Below, in pieces: positions 27,201 through 34,665 of a stretch of 64,000 bases of DNA. Numbering within the stretch: position 1 is the stretch's first letter; each line of letters starts with the position of its first letter. The DNA comes from Bacteroidales bacterium UBA1794 (GTDB taxonomy: Bacteria; Bacteroidota; Bacteroidia; Bacteroidales; Bacteroidaceae), in assembly GCA_002315435.1 (NCBI GenBank), contig DCFW01000003.1, positions 62,001 to 126,000 on the forward strand, written 5' to 3'. The position numbers were made by a program, and so were the translations under genes. Below the pieces are notes generated by a model. That model was not told the DNA's origin and made no database searches. It worked only from the letters and a program-made list of their open reading frames with translations.

Positions 27201-27413
27201 GGAACTCGTACCTTTTATGCTGATACTTACACCTATTAAAGGTTCATTGTTCGTTGAAACAATTTTACCTTGTAAGGGGATGCTTCTTTGCTGAATATTA
27301 GCCCAAAGACTATTATTCATCATTGGCGATAAAAACAACATCGTCAATACTGCGACGCGAAAGAGAAGCAGCGCGCAGTTTCTCTGTGAGTTTTTCATAC
27401 TACTGTCGTTCAT
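24243..27413 (-). CDS. SusC-family TonB-dependent glycan transporter
   Basis: A 1056-residue outer-membrane importer. After the signal peptide comes a carboxypeptidase-regulatory-like beta-sandwich (LQGKIVSTNNEPLIGVSISI, about 45-130). Then come the TonB-box/plug junction NEVVVIGYGVQKKK, the plug with GKTPGVQISSTSGQPG and VVIRGLGT, and the 22-strand barrel ending in aromatic MFGVSMKF. There is no STN domain, so signalling is not of the anti-sigma type. This agrees with the HTCS regulator just upstream. A second ATG at codon 6 is an alternative start. The preceding 122 bp hold a -7 element and tandem repeats. Confidence 0.96.
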   Translation of the reverse strand: MNDSSMKNSQRNCALLLFRVAVLTMLFLSPMMNNSLWANIQQRSIPLQGKIVSTNNEPLIGVSISIKGTSSGTLTDMDGLYSVNVKKGDVLVFTYVGYGKQEITYNGQSKIDVTMQDNDHALNEVVVIGYGVQKKKLSTGANLQVKGDELAKMNTTSPLQALQGKTPGVQISSTSGQPGSDMKVVIRGLGTVGNSGPLYIIDGIEGDITTVSAADIESIDVLKDAASAAIYGSQAGNGVVLVTTKSGSASKGHVTFDAYYGSQRVARKIKMLNAAQYKTIMNESHMNSGSQPYDDSLFNTGTDTDWISQMFHQNAKTQNYNIGINGGSDASTYALSLNYTGQEGIVGGPKVSNYERYGFRVNTEHFLYDKKLIVGEHMNFNYIKNNGISVGNQYNNTLRSAFNTSPISPVYSSNNLYDSPYNDTSNSAWYNGDGNPYGVMMTNNQNGNDAQYFMADLYAELQPIKGLKLRTTFGINHSATDYHSLTPLYQFSVYSYNTSHTTVSQSSSKGNTLTWSNTANYHFDLNKVHSFDFLAGTEFQRYDGTYLNASNWNLLSEFNDLSHAYLDNTSGKSYTDSDGNIVETKTVGGGRSTPTRKYSYFGRFAYNYAEKYMINATMRADGSSKFAKGHQWGYFPSVSVGWNMTTESFMKSTSSWLDQLKLRASWGQVGNQNIDDFAYASTINTTYGGYVFGTTLGTNTTGSYQEALSNENIKWEKSEQIDFGMDAHMLKNRLGVNADFYIKTTKDWLVQAPILATAGANAPYINGGSVKNTGIELAFTWNDHINDFNYNISMNGAYNKNKVGKIPTDDGIIHGTTNMLYDNSSEFYRAQNGHELGYFWGYKTAGIFQNEADIAAWKKAGNGILQSDVKPGDVKYVDLDKNGTIDTNDKTDLGSGIPDYTYGFNLGFSYKNFDFAVNAYGTVGNKIVQSYRNVANSKANYTTEILNRWHGDGTSNKIPRVNDGNINWQFSDLFIHNGDFLRISNITFGYDFAKLIKWKYLSSLRFYGSVQNAFTFTKYNGMDPEIGYGTSSWVQGVDLGYYPRPRTCMFGVSMKF

Positions 27414-27445
27414 AGATTAAATTTTATTAGTAACTGTAATGGCTA

Positions 27446-27453
27446 CAAAGTTA
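27446..27453 (-). promoter_or_regulatory. -7 element of the PUL susC promoter
   Basis: TAACTTTG on the minus strand, 33 bp before the susC ATG, fits TAnnTTTG. No TTTG at the normal -33 distance; the nearest lies inside the repeat described next, 27 bp away, as expected for an activator-dependent promoter. Confidence 0.55.
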
Positions 27454-27470
27454 CTCTTTCTGGGTAGAAT

Positions 27471-27534
27471 GAATGGGGTCCAAATGTTTCTTATATGGGT
27501 ATAGAATGTTTCTAGTTTACCTATCTATGGGGTC
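27471..27534 (-). promoter_or_regulatory. candidate HTCS operator: tandem direct repeats
   Basis: On the minus strand the pattern AGAAACATT-N5-CCCAT occurs twice, at 27471-27491 and 27493-27513, so with a period of exactly 22 bp (two helical turns). A third GACCCCAT lies at 27527-27534, just outside the HTCS stop codon. AraC-type regulators commonly bind such direct repeats next to the -35/-33 region. The promoter-proximal copy ends 17 bp before the -7 element. Confidence 0.65.
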
Positions 27535-27535
27535 G

Positions 27536-30500
27536 TTATGTATTCGTATTATTTTTAATGTATTCTGACGGAGTCATTCCAAACTCTTCTTTAAAGTACT
27601 TACTGAATATCTTGGGTGAATTGAATCCTACTTCGTATGCAATTTCAGCAACATTCATTTGACTTTCTTTGAGATATTGCAGGCTACGTTTCAAACGTAT
27701 GATGCGAATGAATTCAATGGGTGACTTGCCTGTTAGGCTAATTAGTTTCTTATAGAGATGACCACGGCTCATGCCAACCTCTTCGCTTAACTCTTCTACT
27801 GAAAAATTAGGGTCGCTTATGTTTCCTTCAACTTTCTGCATGGCTTTTTGCATTAGCTTTTCATCCAATGAGTTTATTGTGATTTCACTTGGCTTGATGT
27901 CAATCTTCTTCCTAAAAGCTTCATGCGCACGATTGTTCCATTCAATGAACTTTTTAATGCGTAGTTTTAGTATTTTCAGATTGAATGGCTTTGTTAGATA
28001 ATCATCCGCACCATATTCTAATCCTTCCATCTTATGTTCATCCGTAGTTCGCGCTGTGAGAAGAATAACAGGAATATGAGAATAATTAATGTTCGCTTTC
28101 ACGTGTTTGCAAAGTTCCAATCCGTCCATTACAGGCATCATTATGTCACTCAATATAACACTTATTTCATGTTGAGCAAGCATTTCCAAAGCGTCTTTCC
28201 CATTGTCGGCACCATACACATTATAATCATCTTTTAGACAGCTCATGATAAACAGTTTAAAATTTTCATTGTCTTCGACTACTAATATAGAAGGTGTTCG
28301 GTTATCTTTATTTACATTAATTTCATCTGCTATTTGCTTATCATATTCTTCATCCTCAAGAGTGTCTGGTTTATGTATAGGCAATGTGATGGTAAAGATG
28401 GCTCCTTGCGGTTTATTATCAGTTAAAGCGACTTGACCACCATGCAATTTTATGTACTCTTTTACTATATGTAATCCGATGCCACTTCCCACGTTCAGCT
28501 TGGGCTGTGTCACTTGATAGAAGCGTTCGAATATATGCTCTTTGTCTTTATCATCAATATTTATTCCATTATCTTTTACTTGGATTTGCACATTATTGTC
28601 GTTGTGGCTTTCTATAACATCTATTTCACCATGTTCGTGTGTAAACTTAAAGGCATTAGACAATAAGTTCATCATTATCTTTTCAATTTTATCTTTATCA
28701 AAAGTCATTTCCAATTCATCCGAATCCGAAGTGAATACAAGCTTTATATGTTTTTGGTTTACGTATGCTTCAAATGATTTGCATATGTCTTTCAATACAT
28801 CTATGAGGTTGCCCTCCGATAAATTGAGCCTTTCTTTGTTGACATCCAATCTGCGAAAATCAAGCAATTGATTTACCAGCATGAGCAGCTGTTCGGCACT
28901 TTTATGTATAAGCGTCAATTGCTCTTTTAGATTTCCACTTTGTTCCTCTATAAGTTTTTCCAAGGGGGTAATGATTAAAGCCAGTGGAGTTCTGAAATCA
29001 TGACTGATGTTTGTGAAGAATCTCAACTTCATCTCATTCACTTCAACTTGTCTTTTCGATTCCATTTTGATGCGTTGGATGCGGAGTTTTTCTTCTTGTT
29101 TCTTTTTATTTATTTTGAGATATCTGAAGATCCCAAACAATATGAGCAGAGTGTATAGAATATAGGCCTTCCATGTCTTCCAGAAAGGAGGGTGAACAAC
29201 AATCGTCATTACAGATGGTGTATTATTCCAATATCCGTCGCTATTAGCAGCTTTCACCAACAATGTATATTTTCCGGGATCAAGATTGGTGAATGATACC
29301 TTATTATCTTTCGTATAGATCCAGTTTGAGTTGAATCCTTCTAGTTGGTATGCATAGAGACTTTTACTTGGTACGGCATAGTCAAGAGAGGAGAATTCTA
29401 TTGAAAACATTTTCTCCGAGTATTTCAAATCAATTTGCTGAGTTTGATCCAGAGAATGTTTCAGTAGAATATCTCCGTAGTAAGTAGAGTCTACATCTAT
29501 ACTTCTATTATAAATATTTAAGCCGGTGAATACTGCTTTGGGCTGAAAATGATTGTATGATATATTGTTCGGGTCTATGATATTATATCCTTCCGCGCCT
29601 CCCACGAATATTTTTCCATCGTATGCTTTACAAAATGACCTTCCGTTAAAGAATGTACTTTGCAGTCCGTCGCTTTCATCATAATAGAGAATATTGTAAT
29701 GGAATGTATGGTTTGTCGGATTCATATCCACAATGATATTGTTTAACCCTTCACTTGTTGTTACCCACATATTCTTATTGTCATCTTCAATAATATCTTT
29801 TATTATCTCGCCATGCATGTCTTTGGATATATTTATCACTGACATTTTCTTTCGTTTCTCATCATATACGGATAATCCTTGAGATGAACCTACCCATAGC
29901 CAACCTCTACTATCATAATAGAGACACGTTACATTGAGATTCCCCCATATAGGATTGTTGGGAAATAGATGATTTATATCAAGTGACTCAATGTTGATTT
30001 CGCTTATACCCATTGTGGTACCAATAAACATCTTTCCTTTTTTATTGTCACATATGTCTGAAATAGCAATGTCGGATAAACCGTTTCTTATGTTGTAAGT
30101 AGTGAACTTCCCTGTTTGAGGATTCAGCATTTGCACTCCGAGTCCCAACGTACCAATCCAGATGTTCCCATAATGATCTTCCACCGCATCCCATATATTA
30201 TTATTTGCAAGGCTATTGGGATTCTTGGGATCATGTTTGTATTGTGTAAACTTTCCATCTTGATAGCAGCATAACCCATTGAGATAGGTACAAATCCATA
30301 TCCTATTCTTTGAGTCGCACATCATAGACACAATTATGTTGCCTGATAAAGAGTTAGATGATCCGTCGGCTTTGAAGAATGTCATCTCATTTGTCTCTCT
30401 ATTTAGTTTTACCAATCCTTCACCATCTGCACCAAACCAGATGTTTTTATTTTTATCTTCGCAGATTGCATTAATATCATTCGGGCTATTGGAACTGTTC

Positions 30501-31573
30501 TTGTTAAATAGATGATAGGGGGTGAATTTCTGTGCGTTTGCACTAAAATATGAAACTCCTTTTTTAAAGGTTCCTGCCCAAATGATAGATCCATTGTCAA
30601 TATATAATGTGTATAGCGTGTTGCCTCCAAGCGTTGTGGGGTCGGTAGGATCATTATACAAATATGTAACCTTATTGGTGTGTTTATTGTATATATTGAT
30701 TCCACCATGATCAGTAGCTAGCCATACGTTTCCTTTTCCGTCGTCAATAGCTTTATGCACAATGTTGCTGCTGAGGCGGTATTCAATAGGTGCGTCTTTA
30801 TCGAAATGGTTCCATTTCCCTGATTTAGTATCATATCGCCATGCTCCGCAGGGAAAGCCGGAGTATAACCATATACATTTGTCATTGTCGGGATGCATGT
30901 TGAAACCTTCCGAATGGCTGGTTAAACGGGTAAGATAATAATTGCGTAGTATTATTTTGTTGGATATAGGAGCAAGACCTTCTATAAGTCCCGATTGATG
31001 GGCGAAATAATAAAGTGGACCCATTTGTATCATTGAATTAATGCGTCCTGTTGCTAATGCCTTTCCTCCTAGTTGTCGGTATTTACGAAGTCGTTTTTCT
31101 TTAAAACAATAGTAGTATATCGTATGTCCGTCATATATCCATAGGTTCTTGGATTTGTCAATGAAAAAGAATTGTATTTGCCGGATGCTTGGAAAGCCTA
31201 TGCTTAAAAGATATTTTGGCACGTTACGATAGAAACAATCTTTCTGATAATCATATATGGCAAATGAATTAAGTGTTTTAATCCATAGATTGCCTGATTT
31301 ATCTTCTTGTATGTCATCAATTTCGTTTTCGGGCAGACTCCTGGGGTTTTTAGTAGTGAAGTATTTCTTTACTCTATATCCGTCGTATCTGTTCAATCCG
31401 AATGACGTGCCGAACCACATGAATCCTCTCGAGTCTTTTAGTATCGCATAAACCGAGTTTGAGGAGAGGCCTTGCACGGAATTGATCTGCTTGAAATGTA
31501 TTGAATTCTGAGCGAAGGTTGCTAGTGTGGCAAGGAATAATAAGATTGTGAATGTGGCTCTTCTTAATATCAT
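27536..31573 (-). CDS. hybrid two-component system regulator (HTCS)
   Basis: A 1345-residue one-protein sensor and activator. Order: signal peptide (TILLFLATLATFAQ); about 650 residues of two-component-regulator propeller repeats (e.g. SSNSVYAILKDSRGFMWFGT and GNIWIGTLGLGVQML); a Y_Y_Y domain (about 720-785); one membrane span (AYILYTLLILFGIFRYL, about 800-817); HisKA with His in NISHDFRTPLALI (about 858); HATPase (VGSGIGLHIV); receiver with phospho-Asp in VILSDIMMPVMDG (about 1140); and AraC-type HTH at the C-terminus (MSRGHLYKKL, then VGFNSPKIFSKYFKEEFG). HTCS proteins bind a breakdown oligosaccharide in the periplasm and activate the adjacent PUL. The target here is presumably the susC promoter 122 bp downstream. 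Confidence 0.96.
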   Translation of the reverse strand: MILRRATFTILLFLATLATFAQNSIHFKQINSVQGLSSNSVYAILKDSRGFMWFGTSFGLNRYDGYRVKKYFTTKNPRSLPENEIDDIQEDKSGNLWIKTLNSFAIYDYQKDCFYRNVPKYLLSIGFPSIRQIQFFFIDKSKNLWIYDGHTIYYYCFKEKRLRKYRQLGGKALATGRINSMIQMGPLYYFAHQSGLIEGLAPISNKIILRNYYLTRLTSHSEGFNMHPDNDKCIWLYSGFPCGAWRYDTKSGKWNHFDKDAPIEYRLSSNIVHKAIDDGKGNVWLATDHGGINIYNKHTNKVTYLYNDPTDPTTLGGNTLYTLYIDNGSIIWAGTFKKGVSYFSANAQKFTPYHLFNKNSSNSPNDINAICEDKNKNIWFGADGEGLVKLNRETNEMTFFKADGSSNSLSGNIIVSMMCDSKNRIWICTYLNGLCCYQDGKFTQYKHDPKNPNSLANNNIWDAVEDHYGNIWIGTLGLGVQMLNPQTGKFTTYNIRNGLSDIAISDICDNKKGKMFIGTTMGISEINIESLDINHLFPNNPIWGNLNVTCLYYDSRGWLWVGSSQGLSVYDEKRKKMSVINISKDMHGEIIKDIIEDDNKNMWVTTSEGLNNIIVDMNPTNHTFHYNILYYDESDGLQSTFFNGRSFCKAYDGKIFVGGAEGYNIIDPNNISYNHFQPKAVFTGLNIYNRSIDVDSTYYGDILLKHSLDQTQQIDLKYSEKMFSIEFSSLDYAVPSKSLYAYQLEGFNSNWIYTKDNKVSFTNLDPGKYTLLVKAANSDGYWNNTPSVMTIVVHPPFWKTWKAYILYTLLILFGIFRYLKINKKKQEEKLRIQRIKMESKRQVEVNEMKLRFFTNISHDFRTPLALIITPLEKLIEEQSGNLKEQLTLIHKSAEQLLMLVNQLLDFRRLDVNKERLNLSEGNLIDVLKDICKSFEAYVNQKHIKLVFTSDSDELEMTFDKDKIEKIMMNLLSNAFKFTHEHGEIDVIESHNDNNVQIQVKDNGINIDDKDKEHIFERFYQVTQPKLNVGSGIGLHIVKEYIKLHGGQVALTDNKPQGAIFTITLPIHKPDTLEDEEYDKQIADEINVNKDNRTPSILVVEDNENFKLFIMSCLKDDYNVYGADNGKDALEMLAQHEISVILSDIMMPVMDGLELCKHVKANINYSHIPVILLTARTTDEHKMEGLEYGADDYLTKPFNLKILKLRIKKFIEWNNRAHEAFRKKIDIKPSEITINSLDEKLMQKAMQKVEGNISDPNFSVEELSEEVGMSRGHLYKKLISLTGKSPIEFIRIIRLKRSLQYLKESQMNVAEIAYEVGFNSPKIFSKYFKEEFGMTPSEYIKNNTNT

Positions 31574-31766
31574 TTTAAAGTTTTTCTTGCAAAGAAAAGC
31601 ATTTTCCTGAAATAAAGAATCTTTTCTTTTAATTAAAAATTAACTAGGGTGCCAAATGTATTTTCTAAGGTATTATAATGTATTCTATGTCTTAGAAATT
31701 AAATAATTGAAACATTCAGATACCGCATTAAAAACAAATAACATTCTTTGGATATAGAAGAAAGCA

Positions 31767-31774
31767 TATATTTG
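31767..31774 (+). promoter_or_regulatory. -7 element for putative small RNA
   Basis: TATATTTG, an exact TAnnTTTG match, in the divergent gap between the HTCS gene and hcp. A TTTG lies 16 bases upstream (31747-31750), shorter than the usual 19-21 spacing. Confidence 0.4.
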
Positions 31775-31779
31775 TATTT

Positions 31780-31918
31780 GATATGAAATGTAAACGCCCT
31801 AAAGCAATATCATATTAGAACTTGTTTTTTAGCATTATAGTTTTATCATACTATTAGATTTTAGTTTTTGGGAGGTAATCTTTCTCTTCATGGTGATGGA
31901 GGAAGGGTTACCTTTTTT
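31780..31918 (+). ncRNA. putative small RNA or attenuated leader
   Basis: The 434-bp gap 31574-32007 holds no convincing gene, but between an exact -7 element and a strong terminator lies a stretch of about 135 bases that could be transcribed on its own. It is AT-rich and contains one 11-codon ATG frame at 31783 of doubtful meaning. The terminator ends before the proposed hcp promoter, so this RNA would be separate from the hcp mRNA. No known RNA family is recognised; existence is inferred only from promoter and terminator placement. Confidence 0.35.
31874..31918 (+). terminator. Rho-independent terminator upstream of hcp
   Basis: A 12-bp stem (with three G-U pairs) joins GGTAATCTTTCT to GGAAGGGTTACC and is followed by TTTTTT. 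It works only in the plus direction; no T-run follows on the minus strand. It lies between two divergent genes, where no terminator is needed for either. Confidence 0.7.
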
Positions 31919-31934
31919 GTTCTTTAACGTTCAC

Positions 31935-31950
31935 TGTAACAAATGGTACA
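31935..31950 (+). promoter_or_regulatory. candidate Crp/FNR-type (HcpR-like) operator for hcp
   Basis: TGTAACAAATGGTACA is an imperfect palindrome (TGTA-C....G-TACA). A possible -7 element, GATCTTTG at 31972-31979, puts its centre about 41-44 bases before the expected transcription start, the classical position for Crp/FNR-family activation. HcpR controls hcp in other anaerobes, including Porphyromonas. Confidence 0.4.
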
Positions 31951-32007
31951 CATCAAGTTACTTTTCTATCCGATCTTTGTCGCATCAAATTAAAAAAAGC
32001 AATAGAT

Positions 32008-33651
32008 ATGGAATCTGAAATGTTTTGTTTTCAATGTCAAGAGACCTCTCAAGGAACCGGTTGTTCTTTAAGAAAAGGTGTTTGTGGAAAAGATAGTGCT
32101 ACGGCAAATATGATGGACCTCCTTCTTTTTGTGGCTAAGGGAGTAAGTGTTGCTGCCACGGAAATGTCTAAACATAAAGGTATTTGTGATCATCCCACAA
32201 AGTTTGTTGTTGATGCGTTGTTCTCAACGATTACTAATGCTAATTTTGATATTGAGAGCATACGTCAACGTGTGGTCAAAGGTATCGATTTACGAAATCA
32301 TATTTTAGCGAATCTGCATAACAAAGGTGTATATTTGCCTGAGTATGACGAATTAACTTGGGATGGAACTGACTTTGAGGGGAAAGCCAAGGAAGTGGGT
32401 GTACTAAGAGAAAGTAATGTGGATATACGTTCTCTGAAAGAGTTGATCCTTTACGGATTGAAAGGTATGGCAGCTTATATGGATCATGCAACGCGATTGG
32501 GTTATTCGGATGAATCGGTAAATGCGTTTTTATTGAAAGCTCTGGCTTCGTTGGTAGAGGAGAAGACTATAGAAGATCTACTTGCGTTGTCTATGGAAAC
32601 CGGTCAATACGGAATAAAGGCAATGGCTTTGCTTGATAAGGCTAATACCGAGACTTATGGTAATCCTGAAATTACAAAAGTGAATTTGACTGTTCGTAAG
32701 AATCCCGCAATCCTTATCTCCGGTCATGATTACAAAGATATGGAAGAATTGTTGAAACAGACCGAGGGCACAGGCGTAGATGTATACACGCATGGGGAAA
32801 TGTGGTCGTCGGCATACTATCCGGCATTCAAAAAGTACAAACATCTTGTAGGCAATTACGGTGAGGCTTGGTGGCAGCAGAAGAAAGACTTTGCCTCTTT
32901 CAACGGTCCTATCTTGTTTACAACCAACTGCATTGTACCTCCTTCTCCTGAGGCTTCATACAAAGATAGAGTCTTTACCACCAATTCCACCGGATATCCG
33001 GGATGGAAACACATTCAGGCAGATAACAATGGGCATAAGGATTTCTCGGAAATCATAGCTTTGGCAAAGACCTGTCAATCCCCGCAACCGATTGAGGAAG
33101 GTGAAGCAATAGGTGGATTTGCCCATAATCAAGTGATGTTGTTGGCAGATAAACTTGTAGATGCGATCAAGTCGGGAGTAATCCGCAAGTTTTATATGAT
33201 GGGTGGTTGTGACGGTCGTCAACGTTCGCGTGAATATTATACCGAGTTTGCTAAAGCATTGCCTCATGACACGGTGATTCTTACTTCCGGTTGCGCCAAG
33301 TATCGCTACATTAAGTTGAATTTGGGAGATATCAACGGGATACCTCGCGTATTGGATGCAGGGCAGTGCAACGATAGCTACTCATGGGTTGTAGTGGCTC
33401 AGAAATTGCAAGAAGTATTTGGCTTGGATGATATAAATAAGTTGCCTATCGTCTTCAACATTGGATGGTATGAGCAAAAAGCTGTGATCGTGTTGTTGGC
33501 ATTGTTGAGTTTGGGTGTGAAGAATATCCATATCGGACCTACACTACCGGGATTTGTTATCGTGTCACCGGCAATAACAAAAGTATTGGTTGAGCAGTTC
33601 GGCTTGGGTACAATCTCAACGGTTGAGAATGACATAAAGGTATTCGGTTAA
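32008..33651 (+). CDS. hcp: hydroxylamine reductase / hybrid cluster protein
   Basis: Hcp is a cytoplasmic iron-sulfur enzyme that reduces hydroxylamine and, in vivo, is linked to nitric oxide removal. The N-terminal cysteines are CX2CX8CX6C (C7, C10, C19, C26), the short spacing seen in anaerobes. Hybrid-cluster ligands are visible in TTNCIVPP, MGGCDGRQRSR, LTSGCAKYRY, DAGQCNDSYS and the Glu of GWYEQKAV. At 547 aa the protein lacks nothing expected. It stands alone on the plus strand; no hcr reductase gene follows. A nitroreductase gene begins 348 bp downstream, consistent with a nitrosative-stress role. Confidence 0.95.
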   Translation: MESEMFCFQCQETSQGTGCSLRKGVCGKDSATANMMDLLLFVAKGVSVAATEMSKHKGICDHPTKFVVDALFSTITNANFDIESIRQRVVKGIDLRNHILANLHNKGVYLPEYDELTWDGTDFEGKAKEVGVLRESNVDIRSLKELILYGLKGMAAYMDHATRLGYSDESVNAFLLKALASLVEEKTIEDLLALSMETGQYGIKAMALLDKANTETYGNPEITKVNLTVRKNPAILISGHDYKDMEELLKQTEGTGVDVYTHGEMWSSAYYPAFKKYKHLVGNYGEAWWQQKKDFASFNGPILFTTNCIVPPSPEASYKDRVFTTNSTGYPGWKHIQADNNGHKDFSEIIALAKTCQSPQPIEEGEAIGGFAHNQVMLLADKLVDAIKSGVIRKFYMMGGCDGRQRSREYYTEFAKALPHDTVILTSGCAKYRYIKLNLGDINGIPRVLDAGQCNDSYSWVVVAQKLQEVFGLDDINKLPIVFNIGWYEQKAVIVLLALLSLGVKNIHIGPTLPGFVIVSPAITKVLVEQFGLGTISTVENDIKVFG

Positions 33652-33724
33652 TGGATTACTCATTACGAAACCATTAACTACAAAGGGACATTCTTCCGAT
33701 TGCTCGTTATGAAAACTTATTTCC

Positions 33725-33798
33725 ACGGCTGTAGAAAAGCATTTCTACAGCCGTAACACATATGTTTTACAATTGTAGAAATGCTTTTTTACGGCCGT
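33725..33798. repeat. pair of inverted palindromic elements downstream of hcp
   Basis: The first copy (33725-33754) is a perfect 13-bp stem, ACGGCTGTAGAAA with its complement, around a 4-base loop. A second copy at 33773-33798 is an inverted relative: read on the minus strand, its 26 bases match the first at 23 positions. Each can fold alone, and the two can pair with each other over about 26 bp. The first begins 73 bp after the hcp stop and may act as its transcript end, though no long T-run follows. Confidence 0.7.
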
Positions 33799-33918
33799 AG
33801 AAAATGAAAATACAGCAAGGAAGATGCAAGAAAGCAGGCGTGCTGTTAATGTTTTGGTGCATAGCAATGAATCAATTGCTCGTTTGCAGAATATCCATAA
33901 AACTATATTTTTTATTAA

Positions 33919-33967
33919 AAAGGAAGGTTTCTTTGTATGAAGAAGGAATCTTCCTTTCCTCTTTTTG
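33919..33967 (+). terminator. terminator-like hairpin before nitroreductase
   Basis: A 13-bp stem (two G-U pairs) pairs AAAGGAAGGTTTC with GGAATCTTCCTTT around a 13-base loop, then CCTCTTTTTG. It ends right before the -7 element of the next gene and shows that the region before 34000 is untranslated. Confidence 0.6.
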
Positions 33968-33968
33968 T

Positions 33969-33976
33969 TACATTTG
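33969..33976 (+). promoter_or_regulatory. -7 element for nitroreductase gene
   Basis: TACATTTG fits TAnnTTTG and lies 23 bp before the ATG at 34000. No TTTG at the standard distance upstream. Supports the shorter start of the nitroreductase. Confidence 0.5.
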
Positions 33977-33999
33977 CATTGAAAATAAAAAGTGGAATT

Positions 34000-34575
34000 A
34001 TGGAGATCATTAATTTATTGGAGCCTGATGAGGCTCGTAATGGCTTGTTGATGGATGCCCTTAAGAATAGAAAATCTACGAAAGAAGGATACGGTGAAGA
34101 AATAAGTTTACGTGACCTTTCTGATTTGCTTTGGGCAGCAAACGGTATTAACCGTCCTGAAACAAAAGACCATACAGCACCCAGTGCCATGCATGCGTGT
34201 GACGTAGATGTTTATGTTTGCAAGTCAGAAGGAAACTACCTGTATGATGCAATCAAACATCAGTTAAAATTGGTGAGCAAAGTGAATCTGTTGCCTTCAT
34301 TAGCAATGACTCAGGAGTATGTAGCCTCAGCCAAACAAATAGTAGTGTTAGTGAGTGATAATAAACGTATTCAACAAATAAATGATCCCAGCCGACTTGT
34401 GATTTTGGGTGGAATAGATGCTGGAATCGTAGCTCAAAACATTAATCTGTTTTGTGCTGCAAATGGACTGATCGTAGTGACCAGAGGATATATGGATAGT
34501 GATGCCGTTGCCAAAGGATTGAATTTGGAAAAGGGCATGCACCCGATGCTCAATATGCCATTGGGCTATAGGTGA
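34000..34575 (+). CDS. nitroreductase-family FMN oxidoreductase
   Basis: A 191-residue flavin reductase of the nitroreductase fold. The start region ALKNRKSTKEGYGE contains the FMN-phosphate-binding Arg-Lys-Ser, followed by LSDLLWAANGINRP, and the C-terminal GGIDAGIVAQNINLFCAANG is the family's helix packed on the dimer interface. An upstream ATG (33937) would begin inside a hairpin and run through the -7 element, so the ATG at 34000 is used. Physiological substrate unknown; such enzymes reduce nitroaromatics, quinones or flavins with NAD(P)H. Its position after hcp hints at redox or nitrosative defence. Confidence 0.85.
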   Translation: MEIINLLEPDEARNGLLMDALKNRKSTKEGYGEEISLRDLSDLLWAANGINRPETKDHTAPSAMHACDVDVYVCKSEGNYLYDAIKHQLKLVSKVNLLPSLAMTQEYVASAKQIVVLVSDNKRIQQINDPSRLVILGGIDAGIVAQNINLFCAANGLIVVTRGYMDSDAVAKGLNLEKGMHPMLNMPLGYR

Positions 34576-34583
34576 GTCGGTTA

Positions 34584-34618
34584 TTTGTAAATATATCATA
34601 TAAAGCATTGTATATTTG
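34584..34618 (+). promoter_or_regulatory. promoter for the zinc-ribbon gene and proS
   Basis: TTTG at 34584-34587 and TATATTTG at 34611-34618, spaced by 23 bases, slightly over the usual 19-21. It ends 47 bp before the ATG at 34666. Confidence 0.5.
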
Positions 34619-34665
34619 AGAGAAAAGGTTTACTTTTGAACAAATTTTTAAAGAAAATAGTAATC

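Noticed and set aside
31783..31818. 11-codon ATG frame at the start of the putative small RNA, as a leader peptide
   Set aside because: No ribosome binding site, no regulatory codon run, and the terminator is too far away for a coupled attenuation model.
31890..32022. Open frame from the terminator loop into the hcp start
   Set aside because: It begins inside a terminator stem-loop and reads through the proposed operator; no protein-like features.
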